Assembly: GCA_021404685.1 (NCBI GenBank) | Contig: QWHC01000025.1 | Location: 1-49,153 of the forward strand | Direction of reading: 5' to 3' | Length of the DNA: 49,153 nucleotides | Source of the DNA: Chloroflexi bacterium CFX4 | GTDB lineage: Bacteria > Chloroflexota > Anaerolineae > Aggregatilineales > UBA2796 | Shown: positions 33,376 through 42,964 of the stretch, piece after piece | Layout of the letters: every line of letters begins with the position of its first letter | Position numbering within the stretch: the stretch's first letter is position 1 | The notes under the pieces: generated by a model | The model's database searches: none | What the model saw: the letters and a program-made list of their open reading frames with translations, nothing else | Told to the model about the DNA's origin: nothing | Position numbers and translations under genes: made by a program

Positions 33376-36300
33376 GAGGTTCAACCACCTTTGGCAACTG
33401 CACAGGCAGCGCCAGTGTAAACGTGCTGGACGTGCCGCGCTCGGACTCGAACCACAAATGCCCGTGGTGTGCTTCTGTCAGCGCACGTGCAATAGATAGC
33501 CCAACACCGGTATCGCCCAGTCCTGCCACTAAGGGTGTATCGGCGCGGAACATACGGCTAAAAACACGCGCCTGTTCTTCCGGCGGCACGCCACCGCCAA
33601 AATCGCGCACGCTGATCACAATCATCTCAGTAGGCTTGGCAGGCGTACCATTGACGGCAGGCGGCATAAAGGCGCGCTCGTGCCGTGCGGCGATCAGCAC
33701 TTCGCCATCATCTGGTGAAGCGCGATAGGCGTTGGAGAGCAGTTCGATCAGCACTTGTTGCAGCGCGCTGCGGTCGCCATTGATGATCGGCAAGCTATCC
33801 GGCAGATTCAGGCGCAGCGTAATGCCTTTTTCCAAAAACTGCGTTTGGGTGGCAGTGATTGCATCGTCAATCACTTCGCCTAAGTCGAGGTGCGCCACAT
33901 GCAGCTTCACCTGACCGCTATCAATGGCGACGACGCGCACAAATTCCTCGATCAAGGTGGCAAGGCGCTCACCGTTCGATTTCACACGCAGCAAGAACTG
34001 GCGCTGCAAATCGCCCAAGATGCCCACTGATTCGTTCAGCAGCAGGTCTATGTAGGCGCTCATCGCGCCAAGCGGCGTGCGAAGTTCCTGCGCCATGCTG
34101 AGCAGCACCTCTAGCGTTTCGGCGTTGGCGGTGCTGCTTACAGAGCGGCTGGCGTTGCTAAGCTTGCGACGCGCATCGTCTAGCTGCTCTTTCAGGCGTT
34201 GTGCCTGCCCTTGTGCGCGCAGCAACTGATGTTCCAGCTCGCTGCGCTCTTCGGTCAGGTCGTCAATCATGGTCTTGAGCGTGCCAATGCCTTCTGCGCC
34301 AAGCTGTTGCAGCACTTCACGGTTGCCTTCCACACGCGCCAAAAGCTGATCGCGCTCGCTTTGCAAGGCAGCCCGCCCAGCGGCAAGTTTATCACGCTCA
34401 CTGAGCAGTGCCGCCATTTCTTCTTTCAGCTTGTCACGCTCTGCGGTGGCGCGCCGATGGTTGTGGATCGCCGCTTCTAGGTCTTGCTGCAAGGCTGCCA
34501 TTTCGGCGACCATGCGCGTCCGCAAGGATTCCCACTGTTCGCGCTCGGTGTGTGTGGACTCGCGGTCGTGCCGCAGCGAGTCACGCTGACGGGCAAGTGC
34601 CTCACGGTCGCCGGCAAGGCGGCGCAGATCGTTCTCAAGGGCGCTGATCTTCGCCTCGCGCTCATCGGCGGCAAGAATCAGATCGCGCACGCGCTGCAAT
34701 TCGGCGCGTAGCGTATCGCGCTCTTGGCTGGCGCGTTCTGCTTGCGCCTTGTAACGGCTGCGCTCATCGGTGAGGTTCGCCAGTGTGGTAATCAGCCCGT
34801 TGGAGCCGCCTTCAATGCCAACGGCGCGTAGTTGCGCCTCAACATCGCTCAGTTGGGCGCGTAGTTGATCGCGTTCCACCTCAAGGCGGGCGCGGTCTTC
34901 ACTCTGGCGCATCAGCAGATCGCGCAGCATGGCAGGCGCGGTATTGCCGCCGCTGCGAATTTCCAAGAGTTGGCGCTCCAGCATTTCCTTTTGCGCCAGC
35001 AGATCATCGCGCTCTTGCTGCAAGACGCGCACGACGGTGCTGATCATCTCATCATCGCTGCCGCTGGCTGTGGCAAGCTGCGTTTGTGCCTCTTGCAGTG
35101 CCTGCACAAGGCGCTCGCGCTCTGATTCCAGCTTGCTGCGCTCGCTGGACATCTTCTCAATGCGCTGCGAGATGGACAGTCCTTCAGGATCATCTGCCAC
35201 GATTTCGGCAATGCGGCTGCGCTCGTAATCCAGCTCAATCTGCAAATCGCGGACGAGTGCGCTCAGTTCGTTGATCTGGCTGCGCGCAAGTTCAAGGCTT
35301 GCCTGCATTTCGGCGCGCATGGCAGCGGTATTACTGAGCGGCTGCTCTGCGTCATCGGTGCCTTCCAACACAGCTTGCGCGGCAGTGCGCTGCGATTCCA
35401 AGCGCGCACGGTGCGCCGCACGGCTGATCATCAATAGGCGCGCTGCGGCTGGCGAAATGCTCTCTAGCAGGCGACGTTCATTTTCGCGCAGATTGCGCTG
35501 TGTATAGGGCAGCGCCACAACCAGCATACCGACAATATCCCCTTCACGGGTGAGCGGTTGGAAATAGACAGGTCCGATCTTCTGAATATCCAGCCGTGTG
35601 TAGAGGTCAACCATCTCATTCAAGTTTTGATCGGCGGAGAGGCTGCGCTGAATGCGGCTGGCAAGCGATTCTTGTAAAGTAGGCTGCTCATCCAGCTTGA
35701 ACGCCATCGCGGCGATAGGGCGCTGCTGCACCACATCGAAGGCTGCCAACACATCGGCATAATCTTGATCATCCGCCACCAACAGCGCGGCAATATCCGC
35801 CTTGACCACAGACGCCGCCGCGATCACGATCTGGCGCGGCAAGTCTTCAGGCTTTTCCCGCTCGATCATCGTGCCGATGGTCTTAAGCAACGTCATGGAC
35901 TCGCGGTCTACGGTTGTATCAATCAGATTGGTGGAGATAGTAGTCAGCGTCGAGACGGTCGCTTGCGCGGCGCGCTCATCCACCATTTGGGTTAGGCGCG
36001 TGATCACCAAGCGGTAGACAACCACTGCCAAGAGTGGCATCGCAATCAGGAAGGCAAGGCGCAGCGCGCCCGCCTCGCTGCCATTGATGTGCGCGTTCAG
36101 AATGCCGTAGCTGGTATAGCCATAGCCCGCCAGCAGCACGATGAAAAAGAGCAGCTTCAAGGGCGAATCTGGCACGCGGCGCGCATTGAGCAGCAGCAAC
36201 AGCAGCCACAGCACACACAGCGCAGTGGTGCCAAGCGTCCAGCCAATGCCGAAAGGCGTCCCATTGAAGGCAGCCTGTGCGCTGAATTCGCTATACCACA

Positions 36301-36724
36301 CGTAGGCAGTGTAGCCATAGGCTGCTAGCAGCACCAAGAGCAAGCCAAAAAACAATGCGCCGAACGGAAAGCGGCGGACGCCCTTTCCGTTGAAAGCAGG
36401 CGGCGGCACAACCTCTGCGCGCAGGAAGGCGAAGCCGACGAAGGCGATCACGAAGGCATTCACGGCACGTTCCAGCGGCGGCATGATGGCAGCGTTCGGC
36501 TGCCCGCTGAGCAGCACGGCCAGCGCACCGCCCATCAGCGCCAACCACGCCACCAAAACGCCAAAGGCTGCCCACGCATAGCCTGCGGCAGCGCGTTCAC
36601 CCTTGCCGCGCAAACGCTGCCCAAACGCCATAAACAGCGCTGCGCCGCTCAGCACCAGCATTGCCATGAAGTAGAGCAGCGCCACAGATGGCTCAGCAAA
36701 AAGCGTTAGCAAATCAGGTGCCAC
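33365..36724 (-). CDS. Sensor histidine kinase-like protein lacking the phospho-acceptor His
   Basis: 1119 residues. The N-terminal 240 residues contain about seven membrane spans. A GAF-like region (about 270-440) precedes a very long heptad-rich coiled coil (about 470-850) of Glu/Arg/Leu. The dimerisation helix then reads 'LLSMAQELRTPLGAM' where canonical kinases have 'HELRTPL': the codon at 34088-34090 is Gln (residue 879). The ATPase domain looks intact, with 'LIELLSNAYRASP', 'VRDFGGGVP' and 'GLGDTGVGLSIARAL'. The start is GTG at 36724, preceded by GAGG at 8 bases. No response regulator is adjacent. It may work by ATP-driven shape change or as a pseudokinase. Confidence 0.9.
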   Translation of the reverse strand: MAPDLLTLFAEPSVALLYFMAMLVLSGAALFMAFGQRLRGKGERAAAGYAWAAFGVLVAWLALMGGALAVLLSGQPNAAIMPPLERAVNAFVIAFVGFAFLRAEVVPPPAFNGKGVRRFPFGALFFGLLLVLLAAYGYTAYVWYSEFSAQAAFNGTPFGIGWTLGTTALCVLWLLLLLLNARRVPDSPLKLLFFIVLLAGYGYTSYGILNAHINGSEAGALRLAFLIAMPLLAVVVYRLVITRLTQMVDERAAQATVSTLTTISTNLIDTTVDRESMTLLKTIGTMIEREKPEDLPRQIVIAAASVVKADIAALLVADDQDYADVLAAFDVVQQRPIAAMAFKLDEQPTLQESLASRIQRSLSADQNLNEMVDLYTRLDIQKIGPVYFQPLTREGDIVGMLVVALPYTQRNLRENERRLLESISPAAARLLMISRAAHRARLESQRTAAQAVLEGTDDAEQPLSNTAAMRAEMQASLELARSQINELSALVRDLQIELDYERSRIAEIVADDPEGLSISQRIEKMSSERSKLESERERLVQALQEAQTQLATASGSDDEMISTVVRVLQQERDDLLAQKEMLERQLLEIRSGGNTAPAMLRDLLMRQSEDRARLEVERDQLRAQLSDVEAQLRAVGIEGGSNGLITTLANLTDERSRYKAQAERASQERDTLRAELQRVRDLILAADEREAKISALENDLRRLAGDREALARQRDSLRHDRESTHTEREQWESLRTRMVAEMAALQQDLEAAIHNHRRATAERDKLKEEMAALLSERDKLAAGRAALQSERDQLLARVEGNREVLQQLGAEGIGTLKTMIDDLTEERSELEHQLLRAQGQAQRLKEQLDDARRKLSNASRSVSSTANAETLEVLLSMAQELRTPLGAMSAYIDLLLNESVGILGDLQRQFLLRVKSNGERLATLIEEFVRVVAIDSGQVKLHVAHLDLGEVIDDAITATQTQFLEKGITLRLNLPDSLPIINGDRSALQQVLIELLSNAYRASPDDGEVLIAARHERAFMPPAVNGTPAKPTEMIVISVRDFGGGVPPEEQARVFSRMFRADTPLVAGLGDTGVGLSIARALTEAHHGHLWFESERGTSSTFTLALPVQLPKVVEPHAS

Positions 36725-36786
36725 GATGTTTTCCTCTGCCCGAACTAACCAACCTGACCAATGATCCTGACCTAATCCTAACTTGT

Positions 36787-36792
36787 ATCATA
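36787..36792 (-). promoter_or_regulatory. Possible -10 box for the kinase-like gene
   Basis: TATGAT on the minus strand, 62 bases before GTG 36724. No good -35 box is visible. The rest of 36725-36887 shows nothing further. Confidence 0.3.
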
Positions 36793-36887
36793 GCACAAAT
36801 GTGCCGCAGCTTGGCTTGTGGTGCGTTGGAAGCCCGTTAGAGATCGGCAAATTCGCCCGTAGGGAAAGCGTAGGGCAGCCTTATGGC

Positions 36888-37880
<993 letters not shown>

Positions 37881-37907
37881 TTACAGTGATCAAATGAATG
37901 AAAGCGA

Positions 37908-38870
37908 CTAGGCGCTGCGTAGGCGCGTGCGCCACTCGCTCAGCACGTCGGAAAGGGATTGCGCCAAGCTGATCTGCGGCTGCCAGCCTGTGTGCGCTTG
38001 GAGGCGCGCATACGAACCATACAGCACGGGAATTTCAATCGGGCGCACGCGCTCCGGGTCAACGCGCACAGTGATTGGCGTGCTGCTCAGGCTGATGAGC
38101 GTCTCAAGGATGTGCTGCATGGTCTGCGGCGCACCTGAACAGACGTTATAGACTTCACCTGATTCGCCGCGCTCTAAGGCGAGGGCGTAAGCGCGCACCA
38201 CATCGCGCACGTCGGTGAAGTCACGCGCAGCGGCAAGGTTGCCCACCGAAACAATCGGCTCACGCTGACCAAGCTCTGCTGCCGCAATTTGCGATGCCCA
38301 ATCTGGCACGGCGAAGTTTGGGCTTTGCCCTGTGCCAATGTGGTTAAAGGGGCGCGCACGCACCACATGCAGCTTGTGAGCGCGTGCATACTGCCAGGCC
38401 AGCATATCTTGGGCAATCTTGCTGACGCTATAGGGGCTGGACGGAATGAAGGGCGCATGCTCAGTCAGCGGCAGAGACTCAGGGTCGGCAGCGCCGTAAA
38501 TCTCGGCGGAACTGACCACCAAAATGCGCGCATCGAGGTTCAGGGCGCGCACCGCCTCCAGGAGATTGAGCGTGCCGCGCAAGTTGATCTCCAGCGTCTC
38601 CCATGGCGCGGCAAAGGAGCGCGGCACGAACGCCTGCCCTGCCAAGTGATAAATGTGCGTTGGGCGCACCTGTGCCAACAGATCGCGCACCGCCTCTGCG
38701 TCGCGCAGATCAAGCGTCCAAAGCTGGCAGCCAAGTGCCGCCAAAGCAGGGCGATTTTCCGCTTCAGAAAAGAGGGTGCCATGCAAACGAACGGTTGGTG
38801 CGTGCTGATGCAGATATGCTAACAAATGTCCGCCGACGAAGCCGCCCGCGCCGCTGATGAGTGCGTTCAA
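37908..38870 (-). CDS. GDP-6-deoxy-D-mannose reductase (RMD-like)
   Basis: 320 residues, NAD-dependent extended SDR. Seen are 'ALISGAGGFVGGHLLAYL' (Rossmann), 'HLAGQAFVPRSF', 'VVSSAEIYG' and 'FIPSSPYSVSKIAQD' (Tyr-x-x-x-Lys), then 'RARPFNHIGTGQ'. This matches the reductase paired with GMD that makes GDP-D-rhamnose from the keto-deoxy intermediate; GDP-fucose synthase is less likely. The start is TTG at 38870, which puts the Rossmann motif at the N-terminus; the frame is open to 38987 without ATG and would add 39 unconvincing residues. The start is thus moderately uncertain. Confidence 0.85.
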   Translation of the reverse strand: MNALISGAGGFVGGHLLAYLHQHAPTVRLHGTLFSEAENRPALAALGCQLWTLDLRDAEAVRDLLAQVRPTHIYHLAGQAFVPRSFAAPWETLEINLRGTLNLLEAVRALNLDARILVVSSAEIYGAADPESLPLTEHAPFIPSSPYSVSKIAQDMLAWQYARAHKLHVVRARPFNHIGTGQSPNFAVPDWASQIAAAELGQREPIVSVGNLAAARDFTDVRDVVRAYALALERGESGEVYNVCSGAPQTMQHILETLISLSSTPITVRVDPERVRPIEIPVLYGSYARLQAHTGWQPQISLAQSLSDVLSEWRTRLRSA

Positions 38871-39044
38871 TGCCGTGTCTGTCCCTTCCGCGCCTTGCCG
38901 TGACAGGTTATGGGTGGCGCGTGCTGCACGCCTAAGTGTACCGCACGCGGCGCGAATCACCTTAAACGAAAAGCCGCGAAAGGTCAAGGGAGACTAGCCG
39001 CACAAGTGCTGGTGAATCTCAAGGCTATAAATTGGGCGAGTTAT

Positions 39045-39090
39045 CCTCTGATTCCTTTGCCTGCCCGCGGGGAAAAGGGTTAGGGATTAG
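39045..39090. repeat. Dispersed intergenic palindromic repeat (copy D, diverged)
   Basis: Positions 39067-39079 keep the right arm with one extra A, followed by a TTAGGG tail as in other copies; the left arm is diverged. It is in the 331-base gap between the reductase gene (start 38870) and the kinase gene (start 39202), which otherwise holds only the kinase promoter. Confidence 0.5.
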
Positions 39091-39134
39091 GGGTGCTTCC
39101 TAATAGGCTGAGGTTGGCTGTGCCGCCGCTTGGA

Positions 39135-39163
39135 TTGCACCGCTAAATCTGCTAGACTATAAG
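39135..39163 (+). promoter_or_regulatory. Promoter of the Ser/Thr kinase gene
   Basis: TTGCAC (39135-39140) and TATAAG (39158-39163) are exactly 17 bases apart, 38 bases before the ATG. GAGGA at 39189-39193 is the ribosome site. Confidence 0.6.
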
Positions 39164-39201
39164 CACGAAGCACGCTGCGGTAGCATGTGAGGAACTAGCG
39201 G

Positions 39202-40614
39202 ATGGCATCAGAAAATCAGCTGATCAGCGGGCGCTTTCAAGTCATTGAAACGCTCGGCTCAGGTGGCATGGCAGTTGTCTATAAAGCGCGTGATCTGCGC
39301 TTGGGGCGCACTGTGGCGCTGAAGACGCTGCGCTCTAGCCTGACCGCAAACGAGGCATTCCGCGAGAACTTCCGCGAAGAAGCGCGCCGTGTGGCAAGCC
39401 TGCTGCACCCAAACATTGTGACCGTCTTTGACGCCGATAATGAAGGCGCGCTGTTCTACATCGTCATGGAGTATGTGGACGCGCAAGACCTGAAAAAGCA
39501 CATCCGCGCCAGCGCGCCCTTCTCCGTGGAGCGTGCGCTGCACATCGGCATTCAGATGTGCGCTGGCATTGGCTACGCACACCGTTCCGGGCTGGTTCAC
39601 GCCGATGTGAAGCCGCAAAATATCTTGCTCTACAGCAATGACACCGTAAAGGTGACCGATTTCGGCATCGCACAGGTCATCACGCACACGCAGGCAATGA
39701 CGCGCCAAGAGGTGGTCTGGGGCAGCCCGCAATATTTCTCGCCCGAACAGGCACAAGGGATGCAGCCAACACCCGCCTCGGATGTCTACATGATCGGCAT
39801 TGTGCTGTACGAGATGCTGACCGCCAAACTGCCTTTCATTGGCATGGATCAAAAAGAGTTGGCGCTAGCACATATCAATGACCAAGTGCCGCACGTGCTA
39901 GAGGCAAACCCGAATGTGCCGACCACCCTTGATTGGATCATTCACAAGTGCATGGCCAAAGAGCCAACGGCGCGCTTCTCGCAAGCTGATCAGCTTGGGC
40001 GCGTGCTGATTGACGTGCAAAAGGGCTTGCGCGGCACAACCTCGATTCCTGCCATCAAGCCGACCGGTGCTTCGCCAAGTAGCGGCATTCCCGCTATTGG
40101 CGGCAGCCAGGCAGCACCCGCGGTGCAAGCCTCTCAGCCACAAACACCCGCACCAGCTGCGCCGCCACGCGACGCAACCTCCGGTCCCGTCAATCCCTAT
40201 CAGGTCAGCGCGCCACACAGCCCCGCCCAAGTGACGCCGCCGCCTTACAGCGGTGCGCCGATCGGCGGTGTGGTGCAGCCGCCCGTCAAGCCGACGGAGC
40301 CACCGCGCTACTATGGCAGCCCTGCACCCGCCGGCGCGACCCGTGCCGCCGTAACCCAGCAGCCACAGGCACAGCCCAGCGGCTGGACAGGTGCCGGGAC
40401 GCCCGTGCCACAGCAAAACCCTGCTTATGGCGGCAACAATTACACGCCCGATAACCGTTATGGCACAGGTGGCTACGGTCCAAATTATGATTACGGTGTG
40501 CCACAAGCAACCGATACCCTTCAGCCGCTGACCTTAGCGCTAGGCGGCTTGGCGCTCATCGCCGTGTTAGGCGTGATTGTGCTGTGGCTGGCAGTCTGGG
40601 GTGCTTATAGTTAG
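39202..40614 (+). CDS. Ser/Thr protein kinase, PknB-like, with C-terminal membrane anchor
   Basis: 470 residues. The kinase domain covers about 10-270: Gly loop 'LGSGGMAVVYKA', ATP Lys41 ('ALKTL'), catalytic loop 'HADVKPQN' (133-140), 'VTDFGIA', and 'SPEQAQG'. The usual His-Arg-Asp reads His-Ala-Asp, so it is a non-RD kinase. A Pro/Gln/Gly-rich linker of about 170 residues follows, then one span at about 446-466 with only a few residues left, so there is no external sensor. Its partners are probably the PP2C phosphatase and the FHA protein at 16-21 kb. Its stop is one base away from the stop of the convergent anti-sigma gene. Confidence 0.94.
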   Translation: MASENQLISGRFQVIETLGSGGMAVVYKARDLRLGRTVALKTLRSSLTANEAFRENFREEARRVASLLHPNIVTVFDADNEGALFYIVMEYVDAQDLKKHIRASAPFSVERALHIGIQMCAGIGYAHRSGLVHADVKPQNILLYSNDTVKVTDFGIAQVITHTQAMTRQEVVWGSPQYFSPEQAQGMQPTPASDVYMIGIVLYEMLTAKLPFIGMDQKELALAHINDQVPHVLEANPNVPTTLDWIIHKCMAKEPTARFSQADQLGRVLIDVQKGLRGTTSIPAIKPTGASPSSGIPAIGGSQAAPAVQASQPQTPAPAAPPRDATSGPVNPYQVSAPHSPAQVTPPPYSGAPIGGVVQPPVKPTEPPRYYGSPAPAGATRAAVTQQPQAQPSGWTGAGTPVPQQNPAYGGNNYTPDNRYGTGGYGPNYDYGVPQATDTLQPLTLALGGLALIAVLGVIVLWLAVWGAYS

Positions 40615-40615
40615 G

Positions 40616-41302
40616 CTACCCTTGCAGGCGCGGCAGCGTGCCGATGAAAATCGGCGTGCTGGTTGGTTGCTGGCTGCCGCCGCGTGGCTCTAGGGTGATG
40701 CCAAGCGTATAGGACATACTTGGGTCTGGCACGGAGACGCGCAAAGGTTGGTCGCCTTCCAAAACGCCGCCACTGCGAATGCCCTCCGCCGTGATGAACC
40801 ACAACTGATATTGTTGGTCGGCAGCCGGCGTTGGCAGGTCTGCCAGTAGGACGCCCTGATTGGTGTTGGGCAGCGCCACAAAGCGGATGGTACCTGTCGC
40901 CGCGCCTTGCGGCATTAGCTCAACACGCACGGCATTCGGATCGCCCAAGATCACCACAATGTCATCAGTTTGCGGCGAGAGCAGCACCATCAAACCAACG
41001 GCGATGATGAGCAACGCAGCAGCCAGAGCAATCCACACTGGAAAAGGCTGCGCCCGCTTTGGGCGTGGCAGTGGTGCTGCTTCCGCTGCAAGGCGCGCAC
41101 GGAAGCGTTCGGCAGCGCCTTGCGGTGCGCTGCGTTGTGGGGTAAGCGTCCCTAGCCCACCAAACATCGCCTCGTAGCTACGCAGCAGGGCTTGTGCCTC
41201 TGTTGAGCGCGCTAAAAGTGCCTCCACTTCGGCGCGTTCTTCCGCCGAAAGTGTGTTCAGCGCATAGGCGGCGATGCGGTCAGAAATGTCCTGATCGTTC
41301 AT
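40616..41302 (-). CDS. Anti-sigma factor, RskA (anti-SigK) type
   Basis: 228 residues. The N-terminal cytosolic part ('RIAAYALNTLSAEERAEVEALL') is the sigma-binding RskA_N region without zinc Cys residues. One membrane span is at about 88-108. The external C-terminal domain ('GTIRFVALPNTNQGVLLADLPTPAADQQYQLWFI') is the RskA/anti-sigma-K family domain. It would hold the neighbouring sigma factor inactive at the membrane until a signal triggers cleavage. Located 55 bases after the sigma gene stop; same strand. Confidence 0.92.
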   Translation of the reverse strand: MNDQDISDRIAAYALNTLSAEERAEVEALLARSTEAQALLRSYEAMFGGLGTLTPQRSAPQGAAERFRARLAAEAAPLPRPKRAQPFPVWIALAAALLIIAVGLMVLLSPQTDDIVVILGDPNAVRVELMPQGAATGTIRFVALPNTNQGVLLADLPTPAADQQYQLWFITAEGIRSGGVLEGDQPLRVSVPDPSMSYTLGITLEPRGGSQQPTSTPIFIGTLPRLQG

Positions 41303-41357
41303 GATGCTTTGCTCACCTCTGCCTCACCGAGTTGGGCAAAACTGCTGCCCATGTCCA

Positions 41358-41894
41358 TTACTCCTGCCCCCATGCGTCGCGCAGTTTTTGGAGTGCCGAA
41401 CGCATCCGCGTTTTGACGGTGCCAAGCGGAATGCCCAAGTGTGCGGCAATCTCGGATTGCGTCATACCGCCGTAATAGCTTAGGGCAATCACCTGCACCT
41501 GATCAGCGGGCAATTTTTCGATCATGGCGCGCAAACTCTGAGCGCGATCCCGATCTGCCCAATCCTGCAAAAATTCAAAGGCAGGTCGCCCGTCATCGCT
41601 GAGCAGATCGTAAGGCGCCGTCGCTTGCCGCGCTGTTTGGCGCAGCCGATCAATCGCCATATTGCGCGCAATGCCCGATAACCATGTGGCAAAGGCGCCA
41701 CGTGCTGCATCATATTGATCAATACGTTGCCAGACCCTCAAAAAGACATCTTGCGAACATTCTTCAGCGCCGCCCTCATCATTCAGCACACGGTAGGTAA
41801 TGCTGTAAATTAGGTTGGCATAGCGCTGATAAAGCTGCACCATCGCTTCTTGATTGCGCCGCTTGATCTCAGCAATGAGTTGCCTGTCATCCAT
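41358..41894 (-). CDS. ECF-type RNA polymerase sigma factor (SigK-like)
   Basis: 178 residues. Region 2 shows 'ECSQDVFLRVWQRIDQYDAARGAFATWLSGIARNMAIDRLR' (about 41629-41754), and region 4 shows 'ALSYYGGMTQSEIAAHLGIPLGTVKTRMRSALQKLRDAW'. No region 3 domain is present, as is normal for ECF factors. The paired RskA-like anti-sigma gene follows. The divergent ferritin-like gene across a 225-base gap may be a target. Confidence 0.95.
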   Translation of the reverse strand: MDDRQLIAEIKRRNQEAMVQLYQRYANLIYSITYRVLNDEGGAEECSQDVFLRVWQRIDQYDAARGAFATWLSGIARNMAIDRLRQTARQATAPYDLLSDDGRPAFEFLQDWADRDRAQSLRAMIEKLPADQVQVIALSYYGGMTQSEIAAHLGIPLGTVKTRMRSALQKLRDAWGQE

Positions 41895-42010
41895 AGATTA
41901 ACCCGCCGTGCAGCGCCTGCTCACCACTTGAAAGATACTCGATCCTGCTTGCTTTTGCCAAATGCACCGCGCACTCATCAAGCACTCATCTTTCTGTGGA
42001 ACGGCTTGTA

Positions 42011-42042
42011 AATCTATACGCATGAACTTCGCCGTATAGATT
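42011..42042. promoter_or_regulatory. 10-bp inverted repeat between sigma and ferritin-like genes
   Basis: AATCTATACG (42011-42020) and its exact inverse CGTATAGATT (42033-42042) are separated by 12 bases, in the shared upstream region of two divergent genes. It could be a binding site for a dimeric regulator. A GGAAC at 41998-42002 followed 16 bases later by CG could be an ECF-type promoter for the plus-strand gene; this is speculative. Confidence 0.5.
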
Positions 42043-42119
42043 GATAGTTGCGCGCAAAATGATCACTACACGGCATTTGCAACGGTTGTTTCTCCTACTT
42101 TCAATAGAGGGAATGTAAC

Positions 42120-42851
42120 ATGTCTACCATTTCTCGCCGTAATTTTCTTAAGGGCAGCGCCATTGTTGCTGGGGCTGCCGCAGTCGGCTTCCATGGTGTG
42201 TTCGGTGTGCGCCGCGTCTTTGGGCAGATGAAAGACGATGATCTGCAAACGGTGCTGAACCTTGCCGCCACTGCCGAGACGTTGGCTACGACGCACTACT
42301 ACACCGCCCTGACCAAAGGCGGCATCATGTTCGGCGACTTCGAGAAGGCATACATGGTTGCCGCGCTGGAAGCTGAGCAGATTCACCTTGACTACCTGAA
42401 TGCCAATGGCGCGCAGGCACTCACCGGCGAATTCTACTTCCCACAGGGCGTCTTTGACAACAAAGCGACCCTAGCCGCCGTCACCGAAGTGGCAGAAAAT
42501 GCCTTCATCGGCGCTTATCTGGCTGCCACGCGCATTTTCGCCGCCGCCGATCAACCGCTGCTGGCGATGGTTGCCGCGCAAGTAGCAGGCGTCGAGGCGC
42601 AGCACCTCTCCTTCATGCGTGGCATCGGCGGGCAGACGCCGCCCAACAACGTTGCCCTGCTAGAGCCGATCTTCTACAACGTCTCGGACGCAGTGCCAAC
42701 CCTCACACCCTTCTTGGATGGCAAGGCAGAAGGCTTTGAGAGCATGGCAGTCGCCTACCCAGGGCGGGATAAGGTGATGGAAGTGGTCGGCATGAGTGCC
42801 CTGAAGCCCGTGCTACCCGCCACTGATCCTGACGTTTTCAAAGGCATGTAA
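42120..42851 (+). CDS. Tat-exported ferritin-like domain protein
   Basis: 243 residues. The twin-Arg signal 'SRRNFLKG' followed by an Ala/Gly-rich hydrophobic run marks Tat export, which fits a protein folded with metal in the cytosol. The body is a ferritin-like four-helix bundle: 'LATTHYYTAL', 'ALEAEQIHLDYL' and 'GVEAQHLSFMRG' carry Glu and His residues expected for a di-iron site. The family is similar to desiccation-related ferritin-like proteins. Possible role in oxidative stress or metal storage outside the membrane. A GAGGGA site is upstream and a terminator follows at 42890. Confidence 0.85.
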   Translation: MSTISRRNFLKGSAIVAGAAAVGFHGVFGVRRVFGQMKDDDLQTVLNLAATAETLATTHYYTALTKGGIMFGDFEKAYMVAALEAEQIHLDYLNANGAQALTGEFYFPQGVFDNKATLAAVTEVAENAFIGAYLAATRIFAAADQPLLAMVAAQVAGVEAQHLSFMRGIGGQTPPNNVALLEPIFYNVSDAVPTLTPFLDGKAEGFESMAVAYPGRDKVMEVVGMSALKPVLPATDPDVFKGM

Positions 42852-42889
42852 TCTGCCGTAAGCACGGAAATAGCGCCCATGCTTGTTTG

Positions 42890-42926
42890 GCTGCCCTGCC
42901 CGAAAGCGCAAGGGCAGCTTGTTTTA
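42890..42926 (+). terminator. Intrinsic terminator after the ferritin-like gene
   Basis: An 8-bp perfect stem (42890-42897 with 42911-42918), 13-base loop with inner pairs, followed by TTGTTTTA. It starts 39 bases after the stop codon. Confidence 0.75.
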
Positions 42927-42964
42927 GGGCTTCTCGCGCAGTGTTTCGCCAGATATTCTCAGCC

